A DNA stretch of 14,719 nucleotides from Caldisericota bacterium (GTDB lineage Bacteria > Caldisericota > Caldisericia > Cryosericales > Cryosericaceae), in contig JAKLHS010000003.1 of assembly GCA_022710025.1 (NCBI GenBank), forward strand, positions 1-14,719, read 5' to 3'. Every line of letters begins with the position of its first letter. Within the stretch, counting starts at the first letter, position 1. Under the pieces are notes generated by a model that was not told the DNA's origin, did no database searches, and saw nothing but the letters and a program-made list of their open reading frames with translations. The position numbers were made by a program, and so were the translations under genes. Below, one piece after another: positions 5,593 through 13,804 of the stretch.

Positions 5593-7076
5593 ACATATGC
5601 CTTACTGGTTCCAACCTGACTCCCGGCAATGTTGTCGACGTCGCTCGCCACGCCGCTCACGTAGAACTGTCTACGAAGGCCGTCGACGATATCCGCACAG
5701 CTTCGTCCTTTGTGCAGAAGATCGTCCGTGACGAGGCGCCCGTCTATGGGATCAATACCGGTTTTGGCTCGCTGTGCAACGCTCACATCTCACCCGTTGA
5801 TCTTGGCAGATTACAGGAAAATCTGGTCGTCTCACATGCCGTCGGTGTGGGACCCTGTCTCGCGGAAGACGAGGCAAGAGCTACCATGATCGTGCGCGCC
5901 AATACTCTTGCAAGTGGACATTCAGGCGTGCGCCTGGAAGTCGAGCAACTCCTCATCGATCTTCTGAATGAACGCGTGTATCCCCTGATCCCGTCACAAG
6001 GCTCGCTGGGGGCTTCCGGTGACTTGGCCCCGCTTGCTGCGCTGGCTCTCGTGCTTATTGGCAAAGGAAAGGCCAGGGCCGGGAGTGAGGTTCTCGGCGG
6101 ACCGACCGTGCTTGAACGAATCGGAAGGGCACCGGTACAGCTTCAGGCCAAGGAGGGACTCGCTCTTATCAATGGAACAGCCGTCATGACGGGAATTGGT
6201 ACGCTCGTTTTCGTTGACGCCCAGGTTCTCCTCCATACCGCCAATCTCGCTGCAGCCATGACCCTGGAAGCTCTGCGCGGTCGTCTCGAACCATTTGACC
6301 GGCGTATCCAGGGACTTCGAAGACACGCAGGACAGGCTGCCGTCGCTGACGAGGTTCTCGCCTATGTGGAAGGCAGCGAGCTCGTCGGCACGTGCAGGGA
6401 AGTCCAAGATGCGTACAGTCTGCGCTGCGTTCCACAGGTTCACGGCGCCGTCTCTGAAACGCTGAGCTTCATCGAGACTGTTCTCGGCAACGAGCTCAAT
6501 GCCGTGACAGACAATCCTCTCCTCTTTCCGGAGGATGGCGATGTTCTGTCGGGCGGCAATTTTCACGGGGAGCCTGTCGCGCTGGTTATGGATTATCTGG
6601 GGATCGCCGTCTCCGAACTCGCCAGTATCAGTGAGCGGCGCACCAATCGCCTCCTGAACCCGGTCCTGAGCCGCGGTTTGCCGGCATTTCTTACCCGTGA
6701 TCCCGGGCTGAACTCTGGTCTCATGATCGCTCAATACACGCAAGCTTCGCTCGTGTCAGAGAACAAGACGCTTTCCCATCCCGCATCGGTCGACAGCATC
6801 CCCGTTTCGGCTGACCAGGAAGATCACGTCAGCATGGGAACGATCGCTGCACGCAAGGCGAGAGCTATTGCCGACAACACGACGACGGTACTGTCCATTG
6901 AACTGCTGGCGGCATGCCAAGCTATCAGTATGCTTGGAGCAGAGGCTAAGCTCGGCGTGCACACCAGAAAAGCTTACGAGCGTGTCAGAAAACTGGTGCC
7001 ACCGTCCGACGGTGACCGGCTTTTCATAGATGACATCAATGCCGTGCGCTCACTCATCGTGGCAAACGCACTCTGA
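5589..7076 (+). CDS. hutH: Histidine ammonia-lyase (histidase)
   Basis: A 495-residue cytosolic enzyme that removes ammonia from L-histidine to give trans-urocanate, the first step of histidine utilisation. The signature GSLGASGDLAPL spans 138-149; Ala142-Ser143-Gly144 would cyclise to the MIO electrophile. Other family landmarks are YGINTGFG (Tyr53), SH at 82-83 where histidases carry the substrate-selecting His, LINGT with Asn195, Arg279 in AYSLRCVPQVHG, GGNFHGEP (Phe325), and SADQEDHVSMG with Glu411. Length and motifs are those of a complete, active HutH rather than a phenylalanine or tyrosine lyase. The ATG has AGGAG eight bases upstream within the HAD gene, overlaps that gene's stop, and is followed 12 bases after its own stop by hutU. 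Confidence 0.97.
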   Translation: MNICLTGSNLTPGNVVDVARHAAHVELSTKAVDDIRTASSFVQKIVRDEAPVYGINTGFGSLCNAHISPVDLGRLQENLVVSHAVGVGPCLAEDEARATMIVRANTLASGHSGVRLEVEQLLIDLLNERVYPLIPSQGSLGASGDLAPLAALALVLIGKGKARAGSEVLGGPTVLERIGRAPVQLQAKEGLALINGTAVMTGIGTLVFVDAQVLLHTANLAAAMTLEALRGRLEPFDRRIQGLRRHAGQAAVADEVLAYVEGSELVGTCREVQDAYSLRCVPQVHGAVSETLSFIETVLGNELNAVTDNPLLFPEDGDVLSGGNFHGEPVALVMDYLGIAVSELASISERRTNRLLNPVLSRGLPAFLTRDPGLNSGLMIAQYTQASLVSENKTLSHPASVDSIPVSADQEDHVSMGTIAARKARAIADNTTTVLSIELLAACQAISMLGAEAKLGVHTRKAYERVRKLVPPSDGDRLFIDDINAVRSLIVANAL

Positions 7077-7088
7077 CGGGAGGATGAC

Positions 7089-8735
7089 ATGGAACCGATT
7101 CACGCACCACACGGAACGACTCTGAGCTGCAAAAACTGGCAGTTGGAAGCCCCGATGCGCATGCTCATGAACAATCTGGACCCCGCCGTCGCCGAGCGTC
7201 CCGAGGACCTGATCGTCTACGGCGGCAAGGGCAAGGCCGCACGAAACTGGCAGGCATATGCCGACATCATTGCCACGCTCCGGAGCATGGATATCGACGA
7301 CACTCTTGTCGTTCAATCGGGAAAGCCCGTCGCCGTATGGAAAACCACGATCGATGCCCCGCGGGTGATCATCAGCAACTCGATGCTGGTTCCTCACTGG
7401 GCAACCTGGGATGAGTTTCACAAGCTGGAAGACAGGGGTCTCACCATGTATGGCCAGATGACTGCAGGCTCCTGGATCTACATTGGAGCTCAGGGGATCC
7501 TCCAAGGCACATATGAAACACTGGCGGCAGCTGCTCAGCAGGCAGGCTGGGAGGATCTGGCCGGCAAATTCGTATTGACCGGCGGGTGCGGCGGCATGGG
7601 CGGAGCGCAACCGCTTGCTATCACCATGAATGGCGGTGTCGGCCTTGTCGTCGAGTGCGACCCGGCACGCATTCAGAAGCGCCTTGACACTCGATACATA
7701 GACACCATGGTTTCCGATCTCGACGAAGCGCTCAACCTCGTTCAGGAAGCGCTTGCAGACAAACGGGCGCTTTCAGTCGGCCTTGTTGCGAACGCCGCAG
7801 ACGTGTTCCCGGAACTGCTGAGGAGGGATATCATCCCGGATATCGTCACCGACCAGACGTCCGCTCATGACACCCTGAACGGCTACGTGCCCAACGGTAT
7901 GCCTCTTGCGGATGCCTATGCCCTTCGCACGACCGATCCAAAGGAGTACGAGAAGCGTGCCCTGGATGCCATCACGGAACACTGCAAGGCAATGGTCGGC
8001 CTGCAAGACCGCGGAGCGATCGTATTTGACTATGGCAACAATATCCGCGGTCAGGCATTGGCCAATGGATACACCGATGCATTCAAGTTCGACGGTTTCG
8101 TTCCCAAGTACATCCGCCCCCTGTTTCAGAAAGGCAAAGGTCCGTTCCGATGGGCTGCCCTTTCCGGCGATCCAAAGGACATCTGGACAACGGACGAAGT
8201 CATCCTCAGAGAATTCTCCTGTGACAAGCACCTCGTGAAGTGGATACAGATGGCCCATGATCGGGTGCAGTTTCAGGGACTTCCCGCACGCATCTGCTGG
8301 CTGGGATATGGCGAACGCGAACGGTTCGGCCTGCTCATCAACGATCTCGTCAAATCCGGCACCATTTCCGCTCCCATCGTCATCGGACGGGACCATCTCG
8401 ACTGCGGGTCCGTGGCATCTCCTAATCGAGAGACGGAGAAAATGATGGACGGCAGCGACGCGATAGCAGACTGGCCGATCCTCAACGCCCTTCTGAACAC
8501 GATAGGCGGCGCTACCTGGGTATCCGTGCATCACGGAGGAGGCGTCGGCATCGGGTATTCTCTGCACGCAGGTATGGTCATTGTTGCAGACGGCACCGAC
8601 GAAGCAGCCAAACGATTGTCTCGTGTCCTGACATATGATCCGGGCATGGGTGTCGTTCGCCATGCAGATGCCGGTTACCCCACGGCCATTCAGTTTGCAC
8701 GAGACCACGGGATCCGCATGCCGTCGCTCAGATAG
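7089..8735 (+). CDS. hutU: Urocanate hydratase (urocanase)
   Basis: A 548-residue cytosolic enzyme converting urocanate plus water to 4-imidazolone-5-propionate, with tightly bound NAD+ acting as an electrophile. The length is typical. The NAD-binding glycine-rich segment is [13 protein letters not shown] near 163-175. The catalytic-region cysteine corresponds to Cys403 in [13 protein letters not shown]. Other conserved blocks are [11 protein letters not shown] (44-54), [12 protein letters not shown] (122-133), DQTSAHD (255-261), [11 protein letters not shown] (313-323) and [13 protein letters not shown] (479-491). The ATG is preceded by GGGAGG five bases upstream and follows hutH by 12 bases. 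The operon ends after this gene at an intrinsic terminator, so hutI and the later steps (hutG, hutF or ftcD) must be encoded elsewhere. Confidence 0.97.
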   Translation: MEPIHAPHGTTLSCKNWQLEAPMRMLMNNLDPAVAERPEDLIVYGGKGKAARNWQAYADIIATLRSMDIDDTLVVQSGKPVAVWKTTIDAPRVIISNSMLVPHWATWDEFHKLEDRGLTMYGQMTAGSWIYIGAQGILQGTYETLAAAAQQAGWEDLAGKFVLTGGCGGMGGAQPLAITMNGGVGLVVECDPARIQKRLDTRYIDTMVSDLDEALNLVQEALADKRALSVGLVANAADVFPELLRRDIIPDIVTDQTSAHDTLNGYVPNGMPLADAYALRTTDPKEYEKRALDAITEHCKAMVGLQDRGAIVFDYGNNIRGQALANGYTDAFKFDGFVPKYIRPLFQKGKGPFRWAALSGDPKDIWTTDEVILREFSCDKHLVKWIQMAHDRVQFQGLPARICWLGYGERERFGLLINDLVKSGTISAPIVIGRDHLDCGSVASPNRETEKMMDGSDAIADWPILNALLNTIGGATWVSVHHGGGVGIGYSLHAGMVIVADGTDEAAKRLSRVLTYDPGMGVVRHADAGYPTAIQFARDHGIRMPSLR

Positions 8736-8801
8736 CGTAACGGAGCAGATGCCGGCGGCGACACATGACTCTGCCGCAGACTTTGCCCTGAGTCGAGGGA
8801 A

Positions 8802-8845
8802 CACTGGGTGCCGACCCACCGCAACGGTCGGCACCCAGTGTTTTT
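8802..8845 (+). terminator. Rho-independent terminator of the hut operon
   Basis: A perfect 15-bp stem, CACTGGGTGCCGACC (8802-8816) with its complement at 8826-8840, encloses a 9-base loop and is followed by TTTTT (8841-8845). It lies 66 bases after hutU. In the opposite direction, below the convergent gene that ends at 8889, the hairpin is followed by only a weak T-rich stretch, so it mainly serves the plus strand. Confidence 0.9.
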
Positions 8846-8888
8846 ACATTATGTATGCTGTCTCTCTCTTCCGGAATGGCCCCGCGGA

Positions 8889-9638
8889 TCACCCTTTCTC
8901 CGTGATTCCGATGGTTGCCACCGGTAAGGGGCAACCAACCAAGGTATCGTGGACGGTGACGACGGCGCAGGTTGCCGGCCCCGCCGATGCGTCAAGATCG
9001 ATACCAAGTTCACTGGCGAGACGAATCCGTAGTCCTGATTCCTGAGCAAGCACATCGAGCTCGTGTCGTACACCGCGGGAGCCGCACGGTATGACGTCGC
9101 CGACAGCGTCATCGTCACACAGGAAGCGGACAAGCGACGGTCTGAGGAGTTCGTTTCCATGTTCCAGCACGGCCTTTCCTACACGGGGTATGCCGACTAC
9201 CAGGACACGGTCACCCGGAAGGGTTTTGCGCCATCGCATATGCTCTGCGAAACCGACGACCGTGATGCCGAGGGCCGTCATGACGGTACGCATGTTTTCC
9301 TCGGTGCTCCCGTTCACCCGAACATTCTGGTAACCGTTATCCGTCAGTTCCGCCCGGATCCCGTCAAGTATCTTTCTGCCGGTCGATTCCCACTCGTTAC
9401 AGACGAGCGACGTTACAATAAGGGGGACGGCGCCCACTGCGGCAAGTTCGCTGAGGCACACTCTGAGCGTGTAAGCTCCACAGACCTCCTCGGGTGCCTG
9501 CACAACATCGGCTGGTTTCGCTCCTATGGCTCCCAGCGTGTCGCACGCAGTTACCAGGAACCCGTCCGTCCGGCGAATGACGCTTACGTCCCGAGCGGTA
9601 TCGATATATAGTTCGTCCCGCGCCCGATCATCAAACAT
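8889..9638 (-). CDS. AIR-synthase-related (PurM-like) protein, probable alpha-ribazole kinase CblS
   Basis: The protein is 249 residues from the ATG at 9638; GGGGG lies five bases upstream, and an adjacent ATG at 9641 is an alternative. The N-terminal PurM-like domain (about 26-130) shows ACDTLGAIGAKPADVV with Asp33, LSELAAVGAVPLIVT (63-76), VCNEWESTG (79-87) and VNGSTEENMRTVMTALGITVVG. The C-terminal domain opens at LPGDRVLVVGIPRVGKAV. It is shorter than PurM or selenophosphate synthetase and lacks their N-termini. This arrangement, especially GSTEEN and the short length, recalls CblS, the Firmicutes alpha-ribazole kinase annotated as AIR-synthase-related, which phosphorylates alpha-ribazole for lower-ligand salvage in cobamide assembly. 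The AIR-synthase-like fold is firm; the kinase assignment is from memory of the family and moderately sure. No cblT transporter is adjacent. Confidence 0.75.
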   Translation of the reverse strand: MFDDRARDELYIDTARDVSVIRRTDGFLVTACDTLGAIGAKPADVVQAPEEVCGAYTLRVCLSELAAVGAVPLIVTSLVCNEWESTGRKILDGIRAELTDNGYQNVRVNGSTEENMRTVMTALGITVVGFAEHMRWRKTLPGDRVLVVGIPRVGKAVLEHGNELLRPSLVRFLCDDDAVGDVIPCGSRGVRHELDVLAQESGLRIRLASELGIDLDASAGPATCAVVTVHDTLVGCPLPVATIGITEKG

Positions 9639-9873
9639 CATGTCCCCCGAGGATGTCACCATGCAGAGGACAAGACATGGAAAGCGATGAGCTCTCCACC
9701 GACAGCAACGGCGAACATCCGTGGTGTTTGCCGGATGTTCGCCGTTGTACCTTGGATGCCATCCAGAGCCTCTGCTGTTTCTGAAGATGCCGGATCCTGG
9801 CTGGTCTGCTTCGTGGCCGACGATTCTTTTCAACTGGTTTGACTGCCTTTTTCATCATGTAGTCCTCGTTCAC
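9631..9873 (-). CDS. Small ORF ahead of the CblS-like gene, possibly frameshifted
   Basis: A GTG at 9873 has a perfect AGGAGG six bases upstream and a promoter about 45 bases further up, so translation very likely starts here. As written the frame gives 80 residues (VNEDYMMKKAVKPVEK, then an Arg/Ser/Cys-rich tail) and ends at 9631, overlapping the CblS-like start by eight bases. The tail looks like an out-of-frame reading. A -1 shift at GAAAAG (9831-9826) enters a second frame that begins ESSATKQTSQDPASSETAEA and ends AFHVLSSAW at a TGA (9658-9656), giving about 72 residues of more ordinary composition and leaving 14 bases to the next ATG (9641). The difference is one base in an A-run. I recognise no family. 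It may be a real small gene with a sequencing indel, a programmed or decayed frameshift, or a leader ORF. Confidence 0.4.
   Translation of the reverse strand: MNEDYMMKKAVKPVEKNRRPRSRPARIRHLQKQQRLWMASKVQRRTSGKHHGCSPLLSVESSSLSMSCPLHGDILGGHDV
9706..9747. repeat. Perfect 16-bp inverted repeat upstream of the CblS-like gene
   Basis: CAACGGCGAACATCCG (9706-9721) is repeated in exact inverse complement at 9732-9747 around a 10-base loop. On neither strand is it followed by a T-run, so it is not a canonical terminator. It lies within the small ORF and about 65 bases upstream of the CblS-like start. It may act as an attenuator, an mRNA-stability element or a protein-binding site. Confidence 0.6.
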
Positions 9874-9918
9874 GGTCCACCTCCTCTCTGCCGTCGTTGC
9901 CGACAGCGGGGCTTCATC

Positions 9919-9946
9919 AATCTATGAATGCAGGGAATCCTGTCAA
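9919..9946 (-). promoter_or_regulatory. Promoter for the small ORF and CblS-like gene
   Basis: On the minus strand a perfect TTGACA (9946-9941) is followed by a 16-base spacer and TAGATT (9924-9919; four of six consensus bases). Transcription would start near 9912, about 40 bases before the GTG at 9873. It lies in the 104-base gap after the Cof-type phosphatase gene, so this pair can be expressed separately from the MFS-phosphatase pair upstream. Confidence 0.55.
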
Positions 9947-9977
9947 GCAGAGCCGGCAGAGCATGACGGTATTCTCG

Positions 9978-10910
9978 TCACACTCCATACATGCCGGTTG
10001 CGAACTGCAAAAGTGCAACCGCGGCACCACACTCCGCGTTCGACGGAACAATGAAGCGGGCAGCCAAGCGTGTCTGCTCGTCGGCGTTTGCAACCGCCAC
10101 AGAGACGCCTGCAAGCGCGAACATGCTCCGATCTGCTTCGCAGTCACCGACTGCCATGACGTACCGTGCGTCGATGCCCAGGTAGTCAAGGAGCCATGCC
10201 AGCGCAGAACCCTTGTCGACCCCGGCATCCATCATGTTCACGAAATCCACGTCCGCCTTGACCACTGTCGCCCTGTTACCGAGAGCACCGGCGATCAGCG
10301 ATCTCATCGTGCCGGTATCCTCTCTGAAACACCTGAGAGACAATTTGCGGACGTGTGAAGCCCGCACGATCCGAAAATCGGAAAGTTTCCGTACCTCGAT
10401 CGCCGTCGATCCATGGGTCGCCCCTCCTGGAAGATCCAGCGCGCCCGGGGTGTGAAACACCTGCGGCGTATCACCGCCAAACAGGGTTATGGCCGTCGAA
10501 ATGCGGGATGTGCACACTGCTTCAAGAGCAGCGACAACAACGTCATAAGGAATCCTGCGTTCCATGAGGATCGCGTGCGTATCCGGAGCAATGACCACTG
10601 CGCCCTGTTCAGCAATCACCGGCACCGATGTCCACTGCATCTGTTTCAGGTAGGGATCTATGTGATCCATGTCCCGGCCTGAAGCTACGGTGCATGCCAG
10701 ACCCACTGTCATGGCCGCGTTCAGGCGATCCGCACATTCGGTCGAAATACGGGATTCGTTGTTCAGCAGCGTCTTGTCGAGGTCAAATACAGCGAGCTGA
10801 TTTACGGGCGGGACGTCGTTCCCAACCGCTGGACGATCAGCTGCTCTCTTCTGTGACGCCTCAGTCTGCGGAGATTTCTGCAACGCTTTCGGCGTTCCCG
10901 GTATGGTCAT
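9978..10910 (-). CDS. Cof-type HAD phosphatase
   Basis: A 310-residue cytosolic protein of HAD subfamily IIB, a group that dephosphorylates sugar phosphates, nucleotides and cofactors such as pyridoxal phosphate or FMN. Motif I is FDLDKTL with Asp43 and Asp45, motif II is VASGRD with Ser78, motif III is Lys233 in GVDKGSAL, and motif IV is VGDCEADRSMF with Asp256 and Asp260. The cap domain lies between about 85 and 215. The first 36 residues precede the core and are hydrophilic. The ATG at 10910 lies 50 bases inside the end of the MFS gene and has GAGGAG only two bases before it, which is unusually close, so a slightly later start (for example a TTG ten codons in) is possible. Substrate unknown. 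Confidence 0.88.
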   Translation of the reverse strand: MTIPGTPKALQKSPQTEASQKRAADRPAVGNDVPPVNQLAVFDLDKTLLNNESRISTECADRLNAAMTVGLACTVASGRDMDHIDPYLKQMQWTSVPVIAEQGAVVIAPDTHAILMERRIPYDVVVAALEAVCTSRISTAITLFGGDTPQVFHTPGALDLPGGATHGSTAIEVRKLSDFRIVRASHVRKLSLRCFREDTGTMRSLIAGALGNRATVVKADVDFVNMMDAGVDKGSALAWLLDYLGIDARYVMAVGDCEADRSMFALAGVSVAVANADEQTRLAARFIVPSNAECGAAVALLQFATGMYGV

Positions 10911-12180
10911 CTCTCCTCACGTCATCGCAGTCTGCGCTTCCAACTGCCGCAAACGTGCGTATCCCCTTGAATGCGCGCGGCGCTACCATTATCAGCATGC
11001 ACACGAGAAATGTAATCCCGATCAGTCCACTCACCAGAAATCCCGTGTCGGCCCCGAGAGCATCGGAGATCTTGCCTGCATAGAGAGCGCCGATAGGCGT
11101 AGAGCCGACGTAGACAAGATTGTAGGCAGCCATGACTCGTCCCCGCATGACGTCAGGTGACTGCAGCTGAAGAGCGGTATTGCACATCGTCGAAAGGGTG
11201 GCCATGCCAAATCCGCAGGCTATAAGCAGTACTCCGGTCATATATAGGCTGTGCTGGATGCCCAAGAGCACCATTGCTGCCGACAGAGTCAGCCCTGCGC
11301 TGAGCACATGCGTAGGCGTCGGTTCGAGGTGCGGCCCGCTGAGAGACATCAGAAGTCCCGCCGCCAGGGCGCCAATCCCCAGAGCAGACATAAGGCCTCC
11401 GTAAGCATCCGCCTCCAGGCCCAGAGTCAATCTGGCAAAACTGGGGATGAAGATATTGAAATTGAGAAGGAAGAGACTGATCACGCCGGCAATAACGAGC
11501 AGCGCGGCGACGACTCTGTTGTTTCTGATATATCGGGCTCCATCGCGCACTTCGTCAACATAGTTGCCCGTTCCGTCCTTCGCCGGCTTTCTGCCGGCTT
11601 GCGTGAAGATGAGGCTGATGATGACAGCCGCATAGCTTAATGCATTCAGAGCAAACGTCCAAGGGATCCCGATCATGGCGATGAGGGCACCGCCTATGCC
11701 GGGCCCCATGGCACGAGCGACGTTGAACATTGTACTGTTGAGAGCAAGAGCATTCACGATCGCGGATCCCTCATGCACCTGCTCCTTGACAAAAGCCTGC
11801 CTTGTCGGCCAGTCGACGGCTGTCAGGATGCCGGTGAACGCTGCAATCGCAAGAACTTGCCAATACTGCGCATGCCCGCTGAACGTCACGACGGCCAGCA
11901 AAGCAGCTGCCACGGCGAACAGGCTCTGTGTCAGCAACAGGATCGAACGTTTGGGGTAACGATCAATGACAGGACCGATAAACAGCGACAGGACAAGGGA
12001 CGGCAGAAACTGTATTCCGGTCAGCAGTCCAAGTTTGAACGGGGAGTTCGTCAGCTGCAACACCAGCCATGATTGACCCGTGTTTTGCATCCACGTTCCT
12101 ATCAGCGAGATGCTTTGTCCTGCAAACCACAGCCGATAATCCTTTGACTCGAATGCCGGCAGGCGTCCCCTGATGCTCAA
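10861..12180 (-). CDS. MFS transporter, DHA3-type drug/metabolite exporter
   Basis: A 439-residue, 12-helix major facilitator of the MFS_3 (EntS/drug:H+ antiporter-3) type. It begins RLPAFESKDYRLWFAGQSIS and SLIGTWMQ, the typical opening of this group, and has motif A as GPVIDRYPKRS near 69-79. A hydrophilic tail of about 35 residues follows the last helix. The start is TTG at 12180 with AAGGA about seven bases upstream. The nearby ATG at 12185 cannot be used for this protein because it reads Met-Ile-stop, and the next internal Met (31) would delete the conserved N-terminus. The gene overlaps the Cof-type phosphatase gene downstream by 50 bases. It probably exports a small hydrophobic compound with proton exchange; no substrate can be assigned. 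Confidence 0.9.
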   Translation of the reverse strand: MSIRGRLPAFESKDYRLWFAGQSISLIGTWMQNTGQSWLVLQLTNSPFKLGLLTGIQFLPSLVLSLFIGPVIDRYPKRSILLLTQSLFAVAAALLAVVTFSGHAQYWQVLAIAAFTGILTAVDWPTRQAFVKEQVHEGSAIVNALALNSTMFNVARAMGPGIGGALIAMIGIPWTFALNALSYAAVIISLIFTQAGRKPAKDGTGNYVDEVRDGARYIRNNRVVAALLVIAGVISLFLLNFNIFIPSFARLTLGLEADAYGGLMSALGIGALAAGLLMSLSGPHLEPTPTHVLSAGLTLSAAMVLLGIQHSLYMTGVLLIACGFGMATLSTMCNTALQLQSPDVMRGRVMAAYNLVYVGSTPIGALYAGKISDALGADTGFLVSGLIGITFLVCMLIMVAPRAFKGIRTFAAVGSADCDDVRRDDHTGNAESVAEISAD

Positions 12181-12268
12181 ATCATTTCCTTTCGCTTACC
12201 GAATGACCATATAGTCCTCAGTGTATCCATCCGCCTGGGGAATCATGAATCTGCGGATCTCTGCTGCC

Positions 12269-12304
12269 GGGCAGCGGCGGGGACGCCGATTCGCCGCCCT
12301 TTTT
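12269..12304. terminator. GC-rich hairpin with T-run between MATE and MFS genes
   Basis: GCGGCG (12274-12279) pairs with CGCCGC (12292-12297), extendable by GGG/CC with a two-base bulge, and TTTTT follows at 12300-12304 on the plus strand. The genes on both sides are on the minus strand, where the same hairpin has an A-run before it and no T-run after it. It could weakly end the MATE transcript or stop antisense transcription. The 133-base gap (12181-12313) shows no convincing minus-strand promoter for the MFS gene. Confidence 0.3.
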
Positions 12305-12313
12305 CGGAGAGGA

Positions 12314-13792
12314 CTAGTGATCCGATGGGCTTTCCACCTCTACTTCGGCAACTGCCGACAACGCTTCTTCTCCCATGAGCAGCGGCTCAGCAACAGGAAC
12401 GTGCTCTATGACTTTCCTGCACCAATCCACTGTAAAGAGCAGAATGACTGAAAGAAGCCCCGCGACGATATTGCTGACAGTCATGCCAAACCAGACTCCC
12501 TGTGATCCCTTCTGCAGCGCTATGCCGAAATACCATGCCAGAGGAACGCGCAAGCCCCAGAGACGTACCAGGTCCAGGATCATGTTGGGAATATTGTGGC
12601 CCGACCCCTGGAATGCGGATTGAACACCCATCATCAGGCCGAAAAACGGGTTCGACCACAGGAAGACCGACATGAACCGGATGCCTTCGGCAATGACCAC
12701 GGGTTGGGTCGGGATAAACGCCTTGTAGACGAACGGCGTAATGATCCTCATGAAAACGCTGGCAATCGCCATAAGCGCGACCATAGTGGTCATACCTTGC
12801 CACACGACCTTCCGGGCGCGGTCTCTCATATCCGCACCGAGCGCTTGCCCCACCATCGTGGCGATCCCTATGCCTGCGCCATCATTGATGAGAGATGTGA
12901 TACTGAACATCCGGTCACCGATACCGTAGGCGGACAGTGCAATCGTCGGGTCCGGCGTACGGCCAATGATGCCCATCAGAACAATGAACCCGAAGGATGT
13001 CCCGGACCCGCCTATCGAAGCCGGAATACCGATACGCAGGATACGCCTAGTCCATACCGTTTCGGGAATCAGATCGCGCCATGTTACCCGGAGCTTGCGC
13101 TTTCCGCTTACAAGGATCCACAGAGAGATAACTGCGGCCAGTATCTCGCACAAAACCGTCGCCAGTGCTGCACCGGCGACTCCCATTCGATCAAACGGAC
13201 CCCAGCCGAAAATCATGAATGGGTCCAGAATCACGTTCAAAACAACGGTGACAATATTGATGATCATCGGCGTAACCGTGTCACCATACGCGTTCATGAT
13301 CTGCGCGTACAACGATGTCACAAAGATCGCCGGCAAGCCCGCGAAGATAATGCGCGTATAGCTGACGGCTGCCGACGAAACTGTTGTGTCGGGTGTAAGG
13401 AGAGGAAGAACAACCGGAGCGAGGAAGATACCCACGGCCGTCATGGCAAACCCCAGCAGGATACCGAGCGACATGGTCTGCCCGGCTGCCTTTTCGGCTT
13501 CTGCATGGTTGCGCGCTCCAATGAACTGCGACACCAGCGCAAGACCGGATGAACCGAATCCCGCCGCGAACGCTATGAGAAACCAGACGACCGGACCCGC
13601 TACCTGTACGCCCGCCACAGCCTGGGCGTTTTCGGCCGTGGGCAGGTGTCCGACCCAGAAGGTATCGGTCATGTTGTACACCATATTGAGCAGTGAACTC
13701 ACCATGACCGGCCACGCAAGCCGGAACATCGTTGGCACGACGGGTCCGTGCAGAATCTCCTGTCGCGACGGCATGCTGCTACGCATATTCAT
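12314..13792 (-). CDS. MATE-family multidrug/metabolite exporter
   Basis: A complete 492-residue MATE transporter (usual length 440-480) with 12 predicted membrane helices in two homologous halves. It opens MNMRSSMPSRQEILHGPVVP then LAWPVMVSSLLNMVYNMTDTFWVG, a standard MATE N-terminus, and contains GSSGLALVSQFIGARNHAEAEKA in the first half and the paired ALSAYGIGDR, MVGQALGADM and NPFFGLMMGVQSAFQGSGHN in the second. MATE proteins expel cationic drugs or metabolites in exchange for H+ or Na+. The acidic C-terminal tail of about 25 residues is hydrophilic. The ATG at 13792 follows the stop of an upstream paralogue by 12 bases, with AGGCGG about seven bases before it, so the two are one transcription unit. 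Substrate unknown. Confidence 0.93.
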   Translation of the reverse strand: MNMRSSMPSRQEILHGPVVPTMFRLAWPVMVSSLLNMVYNMTDTFWVGHLPTAENAQAVAGVQVAGPVVWFLIAFAAGFGSSGLALVSQFIGARNHAEAEKAAGQTMSLGILLGFAMTAVGIFLAPVVLPLLTPDTTVSSAAVSYTRIIFAGLPAIFVTSLYAQIMNAYGDTVTPMIINIVTVVLNVILDPFMIFGWGPFDRMGVAGAALATVLCEILAAVISLWILVSGKRKLRVTWRDLIPETVWTRRILRIGIPASIGGSGTSFGFIVLMGIIGRTPDPTIALSAYGIGDRMFSITSLINDGAGIGIATMVGQALGADMRDRARKVVWQGMTTMVALMAIASVFMRIITPFVYKAFIPTQPVVIAEGIRFMSVFLWSNPFFGLMMGVQSAFQGSGHNIPNMILDLVRLWGLRVPLAWYFGIALQKGSQGVWFGMTVSNIVAGLLSVILLFTVDWCRKVIEHVPVAEPLLMGEEALSAVAEVEVESPSDH

Positions 13793-13804
13793 GGGGCACC
13801 GCCT

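Noticed and set aside
9706..9747. Intrinsic terminator
   Set aside because: The stem is perfect but there is no T-run on either strand, and on the minus strand it lies before the gene it would silence.
9639..9833. 65-residue N-terminal extension of the CblS-like protein
   Set aside because: The sequence is Arg/Cys/Trp-rich, overlaps the perfect hairpin and small ORF, and has no matching start signal.
12596..13552. 318-residue plus-strand ORF opposite the MATE gene
   Set aside because: It is highly charged throughout, as expected for the complement of hydrophobic membrane-helix codons, and has no recognisable domain.
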